Part shown: piece after piece, positions 54,741 through 62,898 of the stretch
Position numbering within the stretch: position 1 is the stretch's first letter
Layout: each line of letters opens with the position of its first letter
Source of the DNA: Phormidium tenue FACHB-1052
GTDB taxonomy: Bacteria > Cyanobacteriota > Cyanobacteriia > Phormidesmidales > Phormidesmidaceae
Direction of reading: 5' to 3'
NCBI RefSeq assembly: GCF_014696675.1
Contig: NZ_JACJQN010000018.1
Coordinates: 1-64,000 of the forward strand
DNA: 64,000 nt
Program-made: the position numbers and the translations under genes
Notes under the pieces: model-generated
What the model was told of the DNA's origin: nothing
Database searches by the model: none
The model's input: the letters and a program-made list of their open reading frames with translations, nothing else

Positions 54741-56078
54741 TTAGAACCCCCAGGTGCGTTTGGGGCCGGTGTCGAGGTGAATGATGTTGGGAATATTGCC
54801 GTAGATGCCCATGCCCCCCGGCCAGCTCAGCATCAGCGCGTTGGCCACCTGGCGACCGCTGAGACCCTGCACCTGAATATCGGCGGCGCGGCCAAACAGG
54901 TGCTGGCTGCGGGAAGCCCCACCCACCGCGGCATTTATCGCAGGCGGGCGATACCAGGAGGTGATCTGAAAGGGGCGGTTGAGGCGATCGCGCGCCCCCT
55001 GAAGTGCCCGAGCTAGACCAATGATGTTGTCAACGATCGCCTGGGTTTCAGGAATGCGCGTGGCATCTCGCGTAGCTTCGCCCCAGGTAAAGCTGCCGCC
55101 GGGAATAATCGGCTGGTCGGTGTAGAACGTCGAGGTATTGCCCGGCAGGCGAAAGGGACGGCCTGAGTACTGGGGCGGCGGGGTAGGGGGCGGGGTCGTC
55201 GGGGGCGGATACACCACCACTCCGGCCCGCTCGACCCGCGCATGGCCCTGGAACACGTACCAGGTATTCAGCCCGTTGATGTCGTCTTTGACATACTTAA
55301 TGGCAAAGCGAATGTGGCCGTTAAACGACCCCTGGGCATCAGCAAAGGCGTAGCTGCTCAGCACGATGGTAGTACCGGGAGAGGCCGCGACCTGTTCATT
55401 GGGGGCGAGCTGGCTGCTATCGACCGGGCGGCGTTTAAACAGGGTGTTGGCGGTCACCCGCAGCACAAAGGCATTGGGGTCTGGGCGGGGAAACACCACA
55501 TCGTTGTCGAGGGTGACAAAGGCATGGGGAGTATAGACAAACCAGGTGCTCAGCCCATTGACAAAGTCTTCGGGGTTGCGGATGGCAATTTTGATGTGGT
55601 TGTTAAAGTTGCCCTGGCTGTCGGCAAAGGCGTAGGAGTGCAGGTTATAGGATTGCCCCCGAGACACGGCCACGGTTTCGTTGGGGTTGAGCAGACCCGA
55701 GTCGAGGGGACGGCGCTTGAGCAGGGTACTGGTATTGATCCACAGCACGGGCATGCCCTCTTGATCTTCCTGGGGGTAGACCACCACGCCGTCAGACTCG
55801 ACCTGGGTATCGCGGCTGGGCACAAACCAGGTGTTAAACCCACCGGGAGCACTGTCGCGAAAGGCCACTTTAATGTGGCCGTCAAAGCCGCCGTTGATGT
55901 CGGCGTAGGCGTACGATTGCAGCGGATAGACGCTGCCAGCGGCGATCGCCACTTGCTCGTTAGCGGCCAACTGCCCCGGCGGCTCTGGCCTCAGCACCAG
56001 CACCGTAGCCCGGTTAACGCGTAGAACTTGATTCACCCTGCATTCCCCACTCTCGCCACGGCCATCATATAGCACCAT
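54741..56078 (-). CDS. M15-type peptidase with three N-terminal repeats
   Basis: A 445-aa protein. Residues about 20-300 hold three repeats of about 90, each with a box like LKRRPLDSGLLNPNETV, a YAFADSQGNFNNHIK box and a TWFVY box. A proline-rich linker (PPTTPPPTPPPQ) precedes a peptidase M15/D-Ala-D-Ala-type domain near 320-445, with SQHLFGRAADIQ and IIHLDTGPKRTWGF carrying the His and Asp ligands. It probably acts on peptidoglycan, and the repeats probably bind the cell wall (inference). No signal peptide is clear at the chosen start, so a start or export route is open. The repeat boxes are near-identical, pointing to recent duplication. Confidence 0.8.
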   Translation of the reverse strand: MVLYDGRGESGECRVNQVLRVNRATVLVLRPEPPGQLAANEQVAIAAGSVYPLQSYAYADINGGFDGHIKVAFRDSAPGGFNTWFVPSRDTQVESDGVVVYPQEDQEGMPVLWINTSTLLKRRPLDSGLLNPNETVAVSRGQSYNLHSYAFADSQGNFNNHIKIAIRNPEDFVNGLSTWFVYTPHAFVTLDNDVVFPRPDPNAFVLRVTANTLFKRRPVDSSQLAPNEQVAASPGTTIVLSSYAFADAQGSFNGHIRFAIKYVKDDINGLNTWYVFQGHARVERAGVVVYPPPTTPPPTPPPQYSGRPFRLPGNTSTFYTDQPIIPGGSFTWGEATRDATRIPETQAIVDNIIGLARALQGARDRLNRPFQITSWYRPPAINAAVGGASRSQHLFGRAADIQVQGLSGRQVANALMLSWPGGMGIYGNIPNIIHLDTGPKRTWGF

Positions 56079-56346
56079 TTTTTACTCCCAAAGCATCTGC
56101 CTAGGGAGGGGTGCGGGTCGATGGTTTCTACAGACTGAGCCTGATCGCCTTCAGTTCCAGTTTGAGGGCGGCGTCCTTGCCGGTTCAACCGTTTACTAAT
56201 GATTCACCCAACCGATTTACTTAGAGACAGCCTTCTCCCCTATGCTGAAGACTGCCGCTGACTACGGCAACCCTGCTGCCCGACCTCAGTACCACGACTT
56301 AAAATGTAAGCCCCTGCGCTGAGCCCGTAGTGGCCAGATACCCACC

Positions 56347-57192
56347 ATGACTGTCTGGCAAGCCGATCTTCACCGTCCGCCCCTGACCAGCCCCAGCGGC
56401 GAACCCCTGTGGGAAATTTTGCTGTGCAGCGTTGATTTTGCCTTTAGCTACGGAGCCATGACTCCCCAGTCAGCGGTGAACAAAGCCTGGGTGAGCGAGC
56501 AGATAGGCATCGCGTTAGAAAAAGCCACCACGACCCCAGAGAAAATTCAGGTGTTTCGCCCCCAGGCGCTGTCGCTGCTAACGGTTAGCTGTGAGTCGCT
56601 GGGGATTGCGGTCGAACCAACCCGCCATACCCCTACCCTGCACCAGTGGCTCCAGCAGCGGGCCAAGTGGTACCCCACCCAGCCCAACGCCGTCCCTATT
56701 CCCTATAATCCGCTGCACATCGAGTCGCCACCCCCAGTGCCGCTGCCGGAAAATCTTTGGGGCGATTCCTGGGGCTTCACGGCCCTGGCGGCCTACGATT
56801 TCGAGCAAACCCTACCCTACGAACCCATTCCCCTGCGCCACCTACCGCCGAACTCAATGCCCTCTCGCCTGGGCTTAGCCAGCACCACGCCCATTCCTGG
56901 AGTGGTGGTGGATGCGGGGCGGCAGGCGATGGCCTTGGCCCAGTGGATTCAGGCTAACAATTCTGCCTGGCTGAGCTATGTGCGAGGGGAACCGGATGGG
57001 CTGATTTTGGAAGCGGGACTGTGCGATCGCTGGGTCTTCACCACCTTCAGCGACCCCGATGTGGCCGCCGCCGGTCAACGTTTCGAGCAGCGCAAACGCG
57101 AGAGCCAGGGCCTCCACTTTCTGCTGGTGCGCCCCGACGACTCCGGCATGACCACCACCGGCCTCTGGCTCTTGCAGCAACCCCAGGTATGA
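56347..57192 (+). CDS. Tab2/Atab2 family RNA-binding protein
   Basis: A 281-aa protein of the Tab2/Atab2 (DUF1092) family. It begins WQADLHRPPL... and ends GLWLLQQPQV, with WEILLCSVDFAF near 22, a middle LGIAVEPTRHT block and a C-terminal EAGLCDRWVFTTF. In plants and algae the homologue binds psaB and other photosystem mRNA and aids translation; cyanobacterial members are assumed to do similar. It lies 31 bases before mtnP and is a likely two-gene unit. Confidence 0.88.
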   Translation: MTVWQADLHRPPLTSPSGEPLWEILLCSVDFAFSYGAMTPQSAVNKAWVSEQIGIALEKATTTPEKIQVFRPQALSLLTVSCESLGIAVEPTRHTPTLHQWLQQRAKWYPTQPNAVPIPYNPLHIESPPPVPLPENLWGDSWGFTALAAYDFEQTLPYEPIPLRHLPPNSMPSRLGLASTTPIPGVVVDAGRQAMALAQWIQANNSAWLSYVRGEPDGLILEAGLCDRWVFTTFSDPDVAAAGQRFEQRKRESQGLHFLLVRPDDSGMTTTGLWLLQQPQV

Positions 57193-57223
57193 TAATGCAG
57201 TCCAGCTCTAGACATTAACTACC

Positions 57224-58102
57224 ATGGCGGCACAGGCACAGATTGGCATCATCGGCGGCAGCGGCCTCTACCAAATGGAAGCCCTCACCGACATCGAAGA
57301 AGTTCGCGTTGACACCCCCTTTGGCAGCCCCTCCGACGCCATTATTCTCGGCACGCTGGACGGTATTCGCGTGGCGTTTTTGGCTCGCCACGGGCGCGGC
57401 CACACCCTGATGCCCACCGAGCTGCCCTTTCGCGCCAACATCTACGCGATGAAGTCCCTTGGCGTGGAATACCTGATCTCTGCCTCCGCCGTCGGTTCGC
57501 TCAAAGAGGCCGCCAAGCCGCTGGATATGGTAGTGCCCGACCAGTTTATCGATCGCACCCGCAACCGGGTCAACACCTTCTTTGGCGAGGGGCTAGTGGG
57601 CCACATTACCTTTGGCGACCCAGTGTGTAACGCTCTGGCAGGTGTTCTGGCCGATGCCGTCGAAAGCTTGGAGCTGCCCGATGTAGATCTACATCGGGGC
57701 GGCACCTACGTCTGCATGGAGGGGCCAGCCTTCTCCACCAAAGCCGAGAGCGAGCTGTACCGCAGCTGGGGCGCGACCATTATCGGCATGACCAACCTGC
57801 CCGAGGCCAAGCTGGCCCGCGAGGCCGAGATCGCCTACGCCACGCTGGCCCTAGTTACCGACTACGACTGCTGGCACCCCGACCATGACAGCGTCACCGT
57901 GGAGATGGTGATCGGCAATCTGCAAAAGAACGCCGTCAACGCCCAGCGGGTAATACGCGAAGTAGTGAACCGCATTGCCGCCAACCCGCCCGAGTCGGAA
58001 GCCCATTCGGCGCTGAAGTACGCCATCATTACGCCGTGGGATAAAGCCCCCAAGGCCACCCTAGAAAAGCTCAACCTACTGATCAAGAAGTATCTGCCTT
58101 GA
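57224..58102 (+). CDS. mtnP: S-methyl-5'-thioadenosine phosphorylase
   Basis: A 292-aa enzyme of the purine/uridine phosphorylase family. [12 protein letters not shown] lies at the N-terminus, the phosphate-site [19 protein letters not shown] lies near 45-65, and [18 protein letters not shown] near 165. [20 protein letters not shown] and DYDCWH specify methylthioadenosine over plain purine nucleosides. It splits methylthioadenosine, the by-product of spermidine synthesis. A strong terminator follows at 58107. Confidence 0.93.
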   Translation: MAAQAQIGIIGGSGLYQMEALTDIEEVRVDTPFGSPSDAIILGTLDGIRVAFLARHGRGHTLMPTELPFRANIYAMKSLGVEYLISASAVGSLKEAAKPLDMVVPDQFIDRTRNRVNTFFGEGLVGHITFGDPVCNALAGVLADAVESLELPDVDLHRGGTYVCMEGPAFSTKAESELYRSWGATIIGMTNLPEAKLAREAEIAYATLALVTDYDCWHPDHDSVTVEMVIGNLQKNAVNAQRVIREVVNRIAANPPESEAHSALKYAIITPWDKAPKATLEKLNLLIKKYLP

Positions 58103-58106
58103 TGTA

Positions 58107-58138
58107 GAAACCCGGTTTTCTAAAAAAACCGGGTTTTT
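58107..58138 (+). terminator. rho-independent terminator after mtnP
   Basis: AAACCCGGTTTT pairs with AAAACCGGGTTT, with a short loop, and TTTT follows on the right and AAAA on the left. It lies just after the mtnP stop, and can also serve the convergent TIR-SUMF1 gene whose stop is at 58223. Confidence 0.85.
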
Positions 58139-58222
58139 GTGGAGCGATCGCAGATGCCGTAAATGTTGGGTTTCGCTAGCTCAACCCGTGCTACTGACGA
58201 CCTCGGTAGCACGGGATGCCAA

Positions 58223-59923
58223 TCACCCTTCGCCCACAATGCGAAAACCGACCTCATTGCTGCGGGTGTCGGCCTCAAGGCCCGCTCGATAGGCCGAACG
58301 GCACTGCTGGGGCGGGCTTTGCCAGGAGCCACCCCGCACTACTCGCCAGGCATCGTTAGCGGATTCGTCTCGGTTGGGAGAACACCACTCCAGCACGTTG
58401 CCGTGCATGTCGTAGAGGCCAAAGTCGTTGGCTTTGCCAAAGGCTCCAACTGCCGTAGTGGTACCGCGAAACTGGCCGACGGGTTCTTGGCGGTAGGGTT
58501 TGGTACCGTTGTAGTTGGCCAGGTCGGTGGTGAGGGTTTGGCCCGTGTGGAAGGGGGTGGTGGTTTTGGCGCGGCAGGCATATTCCCACTCGGTCTCAGT
58601 GGGTAGGCGGTAGCGCTGCAGACTGGGCTGAGCGGGCTGAGTTTTCAGGAGTTCGTTGAGCCGATCGCAAAATTCTACCGCCTCCTGCCACGACACTTGC
58701 TCCACCGGGCGATCGTTGCCAGTAAAGTAAGCCGGGTTGGGGTCAAGCTCTCGATTGACGGCGGGCAATAGCGCCACTGCCCGCCACTGCCCCTGGGTAA
58801 TGGGGTGGACGCTCATCCAAAACGAATCGACGGTGGCAATGGTTTGGGGCGGCTGCGAGGGGTCATGGCCCAGCTCGGTGGCGGGGGCACCCAGCACAAA
58901 CTGCCCCCCCACAATCGACACCAAGCGCAGGGTGACGGGGCCAATCGGGGTCTCTAGCCGCAGGGCTTTGTGGGATGGGGTGGAAAATTTAATTTGCGAT
59001 CGCCCCATGCCAAACTCATCGACACTCACCGATTCATAGCTATAGAGTTCACCCAAATCCACTGCCTCTAGGGTCAAGATCTCTGGATCGGGAGTCGCTA
59101 CCTCGGGGGGCTCCAGAGAGGGTTCTAGGTTTGGTGGCTCTGGGGCAGGGCTTTCCCCTTGCTCTAGGGCCTGTTGCAGGCGATCGGGTATCGCAGCCAG
59201 CTTGGGCATAGTTTCAGAAACATTCCCTGGAGTTAAGGTTTGTAGGGCTGGCACCTGCTGACGCACCGCCATTGCCGTACCGCTCCCCAGTAGCCCTAGC
59301 CCCGCCATGCGTAGCCAGCGGCGGCGGCCCATAGGCCGAGCGCTAGACACTTGAGGGAACTTATTGGCGGTGGTCAAGGCAACGGCCTGCTTATCGATTG
59401 GGCTAGAAATCGGCGGGGACGACGAGGACACGGAACTGCCCACAGCTAAATTGCCGAATACACCTTCAATGCGGTGAATCAGCCGATCTAGATCGCGGTG
59501 AAAGTCGGGGTCGCAGCGCACCACTGCGCTCTGGCGATGCACCAAACCCCTCAGCCCCTCGGGTAGGGCGACATCTTCGGGGAGCGTGGCCCCATTCACC
59601 AGCACCGGAATGACGAGGCGATCGCGTCGCAGAGCCGCCTCAATTTCCACCCGTACCCAGTCGGAGGGGTTCGCCAATCTAGGCTTACCATGGGCATCAG
59701 TGACCCCTAACCACTGGGGGTCAATAATCGCCAGCAACACCGGGCAATGGCTGACTTCTTGCTCTAAATGGTGGCGAAAATTCACCCCAAAGGGAATTGA
59801 ATTTACATCCTTAAAAACACTGTTCTCGCCAAAATGAGCTATTAAACGGTCATAAATTCGTCCTGTGATGTCGATGCTGGTTATTCGACGGTAGGAAATG
59901 AAAATAGACTTGGCGTTAGTCAT
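58223..59923 (-). CDS. TIR domain-SUMF1 (formylglycine-generating-like) protein
   Basis: A 566-aa protein with ATG 59923. Residues about 5-160 are a TIR domain (KSIFISYRRITS, FKDVNSIPFG, VLLAIIDPQWL, WVRVEIEAAL with a possible catalytic Glu). A membrane segment follows near 208-230 (WLRMAGLGLLGSGTAMAV). The C-terminal 220 residues are SUMF1-like: FVLGAPATELGHD, YRLPTETEWEYACRA, YDMHGNVLEWC and WRVVRGGSW. Such TIR-SUMF1 chains are frequent in cyanobacteria. The function may be NAD hydrolysis with ligand sensing (inference). Whether the SUMF1 active Cys pair is present is not clear to me. Confidence 0.85.
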   Translation of the reverse strand: MTNAKSIFISYRRITSIDITGRIYDRLIAHFGENSVFKDVNSIPFGVNFRHHLEQEVSHCPVLLAIIDPQWLGVTDAHGKPRLANPSDWVRVEIEAALRRDRLVIPVLVNGATLPEDVALPEGLRGLVHRQSAVVRCDPDFHRDLDRLIHRIEGVFGNLAVGSSVSSSSPPISSPIDKQAVALTTANKFPQVSSARPMGRRRWLRMAGLGLLGSGTAMAVRQQVPALQTLTPGNVSETMPKLAAIPDRLQQALEQGESPAPEPPNLEPSLEPPEVATPDPEILTLEAVDLGELYSYESVSVDEFGMGRSQIKFSTPSHKALRLETPIGPVTLRLVSIVGGQFVLGAPATELGHDPSQPPQTIATVDSFWMSVHPITQGQWRAVALLPAVNRELDPNPAYFTGNDRPVEQVSWQEAVEFCDRLNELLKTQPAQPSLQRYRLPTETEWEYACRAKTTTPFHTGQTLTTDLANYNGTKPYRQEPVGQFRGTTTAVGAFGKANDFGLYDMHGNVLEWCSPNRDESANDAWRVVRGGSWQSPPQQCRSAYRAGLEADTRSNEVGFRIVGEG

Positions 59924-60362
59924 AGGAGTTAGCTGCCAAAAGTAGAATGCACACCTGGTAGCCAAGACAATGGACGGCAATCAAAAGATTCCAGTTCCGG
60001 CAGCGTTGTTCAATTCCTTACACGACAGGCCCTACAACATGAATTTTTAACAGTTGAATAAGGGGTGAGACCCCTTATTCAACGTTCTGACCACTACCAC
60101 ACAGGCCAGACATATTCCTAAGTTAATGTCTGCAATAAAATCCTCTTTTCAGGTTTGCTCGTTAAGGTTTTTAATTAGTTTTCAGCTAACTAATGCAATT
60201 TTCAATGTTGATAACCCGAGAAAAATCGTGGTAATCATTTATATCCATCAAGGCCGAAAATAATCATTTTTCCTAATGCTTCAATAGTCTTTTCCACGCC
60301 ACCTACGATTGGGCCAGCAAGAGCAGTGAATAGTCCGAGCAGCTATCCCCCTTTACACTGGA
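59924..60362. other. 439-base intergenic region between divergent genes
   Basis: It separates the TIR-SUMF1 gene and the Lhr-like helicase. It is AT-rich from 60110 to 60290, and holds a perfect 14-bp stem at 60053-60083. Promoters of both genes should be here. No RNA gene is seen. Confidence 0.5.
60053..60083. repeat. 14-bp perfect inverted repeat
   Basis: GTTGAATAAGGGGT (60053-60066) and its exact complement (60070-60083) with a three-base loop. No T tract and no preceding gene on the plus strand. It may be a small mobile palindrome or a regulator site. Confidence 0.6.
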
Positions 60363-62891
60363 ATGATGCCGACATCTTCAACCAGCCCTGTGACATCTAA
60401 CCCGCGCCTTGTTCCTATTACCCAATACTTCGCCACCCGTGGCTGGCAGCCTCTCACCTTTCAGGCTGAAACCTGGGCTGCTTATCTTGATGGACGCAGC
60501 GGGCTGGTGCAGGTGCCTACCGGGTCGGGCAAAACCTATGCAGCGGTGATGGGAGCGATCGCCGAGCTGATCGCCACCCCCGCCGTAGGCTTGCAGTTGC
60601 TCTATATCACCCCTCTGCGCGCCCTGTCGCGCGATATTGAGCAAGCGATCAAAGCCCCGATCGAGTCGATGGGCTGGGGCATTACCGTCGAGTCGCGCAC
60701 CGGAGATACCAGCTCGGCCCGCAAGACCAAGCAGATGAAGAATATGCCCAACATTCTCATCACCACGCCGGAGTCGCTAGCGGTGATGCTGTCTTACAAA
60801 GACGAGGCCAAGCGGTTTAGCAATTTGCAGGCAGTGGTGCTGGATGAGTGGCACGAGCTGATGAGTTCGAAGCGGGGCACCCAGGCCGAGCTGTGTTTGG
60901 GGCATCTGCGATCGCTCCAACCCACCCTACGCACCTGGGCAATCTCAGCCACCCTAGGAAATTTGGAAGAAGCGGCTCAAACCGCTGTGGGTCTCAGCAC
61001 AAAGCCCATGATCATTCGCTCAAATCTGAAGCGCGACACGGTGATCAAAAGCATTCGCCCCGAGTCGGTAGATACCTTTCCTTGGGCGGGGCACCTGGGG
61101 CTGCGCATGTTTGAAACCCTGATAGAAGCGCTGGACATTGAAAAATCCACGCTGATTTTTACCAACACCCGCAACCAGGCCGAGCGCTGGTACCAGGCGC
61201 TAAACTTTGCCCTGCCAGAGGAGGCCGATCGCATTGCCCTGCACCACGGCTCGATCAATGTCAAAGAGCGAGAGGCGATCGAGGCTGGGGTGAAATCTGG
61301 CGACATCAAGTGGGTGGTGTGTACGTCATCGCTGGATCTGGGCGTCGATTTTCAGCCGGTGGAGCGAGTGGTGCAGATCGGTAGCGCCAAGAATCTGGCG
61401 CGACTGCTACAGCGGGCGGGGCGCAGTGCCCACGTGCCCGAAGGCACTTCAGAAGTGTTCTTTTTGCCCACCAACGCCTTGGAACTGCTCGAAATCTCTG
61501 CCTTTCGCCGGGGGTTAGAACTGGGCGATATGGAAACCCGTCGCCCCCAGTACAAGCCCTACGATGTGCTGGTGCAGCACCTAGTTACCCTAGCCTGCGG
61601 CGATGGGTTTGAGCCGCAAAAGGCTCTAGAAAATTTGCGTCAAACCGTCGCCTATGCCGACCTCACCGACGAAGAATACCAGTGGATTTTGGATTTTATT
61701 GAAAACGGGGGCCAGTGCCTAGGAGCCTATCCTCGCTACAAAAAAGTGGTGCGAGAAGACGGACTTTTCAAAATTAGTGACGCAAAATTAGCCCGCATTC
61801 ACCGCATGGGCATTGGCACCATCACCTCCAACACGCCGATCAAAATTGTCTACACCAACCGCAAAGAAATTGGCACTGTAGAAGAGTCTTTTGTATCGCG
61901 GTTGAAGCAGGGGGATGTATTCTTTTTCGCGGGGCGGCAGCTGGAGTATTTTCAAATGAAGGACATGGTGCTCTACGTTAAGAGCACCCGCAAAAAATCG
62001 ACCGTGACCCCCACCTGGGGTGGAGGGCAGCTAGCAATTTCGGATACGCTCAGCCACCATTTACGCCGTGAAGTGGAGCGGGTGCGATCCTTTCTCGCCA
62101 ACGACAATGATAACCGTAGGGTGCATCCGCGCAGCGATGCACCACCCCTAGCCGTTGACCACAACATTGCCCTCGCCAACGACGAAATTCTCACCATTAA
62201 GCCTATTCTCGAAGCCCAGCAGCGCCTCTCAACACTGCCCAGCGCTGATGAATTATTAGTAGAAAGCTGCAAAACTCGCGAGGGCCAGCACCTCTACGTG
62301 TTTCCTTTTGAGGGCCGCTTTGTCCACGAAGGGCTAGGGTTTCTCTGGGGCTATCGGTTTGCTAAGCAAAAGACGGCGACCTTCACCATTTCGGTCAACG
62401 ACTACGGCTTTGAAATTCTTGGCCCCAAGGGATATCCCTATCAAGATCTATTCTCTAGCGACTTCTTTAGTCTAGAGAATTTGGAGAATGACATTCGCGC
62501 TAGCCTCAACATTTCAGAGCTGACCCAGCGCAAGTTTCGTGGTATGGCCCAGGTGGCAGGGCTGGTGTTTAAGGGCTATCCGGGGTCGCGCAAAACGTCG
62601 AGCCAGCTTCAAGTCAGCACATCGCTGCTGTACGAAGTATTCACCAAATATGAGCCAGACAATCTGCTGCTAAAGCAGGCCGAGCGGGAGGTGCTGCAAG
62701 ACCAGCTAGAGACGCACCGCTTGGCCAAGACGCTCAGTCGGCTAGACCAGCGATCGGTCGTGTGGAAGGACACTAAGCGTCCCTCGCCCTTAGCCTTTCC
62801 GCTGCTGGTAGAGCGCTTAAACTCTCGCATGTCGAACGAGACGCTGCTGGAGCGTATCCAGCGCATGAAGGAGCAGTGGGACAAGCGGTAG
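60363..62891 (+). CDS. Lhr-like DExH helicase (ligase-associated type)
   Basis: An 842-aa helicase. Motif I is VPTGSGKTYAAV near 55, motif II VVLDEWHELMSSKRGTQ near 160, motif III WAISATLGN near 198 and motif VI LQRAGRSAH near 350. The C-terminal half is an Lhr-type region. Length and motif set match the ligase-associated DNA repair DExH helicases. No ATP-dependent ligase or exonuclease is beside it, so the name is by family only. An in-frame palindromic repeat lies at residues about 585-596. Two ATGs are adjacent at 60363 and 60366; the first is taken. Confidence 0.88.
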   Translation: MMPTSSTSPVTSNPRLVPITQYFATRGWQPLTFQAETWAAYLDGRSGLVQVPTGSGKTYAAVMGAIAELIATPAVGLQLLYITPLRALSRDIEQAIKAPIESMGWGITVESRTGDTSSARKTKQMKNMPNILITTPESLAVMLSYKDEAKRFSNLQAVVLDEWHELMSSKRGTQAELCLGHLRSLQPTLRTWAISATLGNLEEAAQTAVGLSTKPMIIRSNLKRDTVIKSIRPESVDTFPWAGHLGLRMFETLIEALDIEKSTLIFTNTRNQAERWYQALNFALPEEADRIALHHGSINVKEREAIEAGVKSGDIKWVVCTSSLDLGVDFQPVERVVQIGSAKNLARLLQRAGRSAHVPEGTSEVFFLPTNALELLEISAFRRGLELGDMETRRPQYKPYDVLVQHLVTLACGDGFEPQKALENLRQTVAYADLTDEEYQWILDFIENGGQCLGAYPRYKKVVREDGLFKISDAKLARIHRMGIGTITSNTPIKIVYTNRKEIGTVEESFVSRLKQGDVFFFAGRQLEYFQMKDMVLYVKSTRKKSTVTPTWGGGQLAISDTLSHHLRREVERVRSFLANDNDNRRVHPRSDAPPLAVDHNIALANDEILTIKPILEAQQRLSTLPSADELLVESCKTREGQHLYVFPFEGRFVHEGLGFLWGYRFAKQKTATFTISVNDYGFEILGPKGYPYQDLFSSDFFSLENLENDIRASLNISELTQRKFRGMAQVAGLVFKGYPGSRKTSSQLQVSTSLLYEVFTKYEPDNLLLKQAEREVLQDQLETHRLAKTLSRLDQRSVVWKDTKRPSPLAFPLLVERLNSRMSNETLLERIQRMKEQWDKR
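62116..62145 (+). repeat. palindromic repeat (GTAGGGTGCATC type) inside the helicase gene
   Basis: GTAGGGTGCATCCGCGCAGC then GATGCACC forms a hairpin (GGTGCATC and GATGCACC arms). It matches a small repeat that I know from cyanobacterial intergenic DNA. Here it is read in frame (RRVHPRSDAPPL) without breaking the gene. Confidence 0.6.
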
Positions 62892-62898
62892 ACAGCCA

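Noticed and set aside
55242..56024. 260-codon open frame on the plus strand
   Set aside because: It is antisense to the M15 peptidase gene, which has clear domain motifs; the frame is a by-product of GC-rich codon use.
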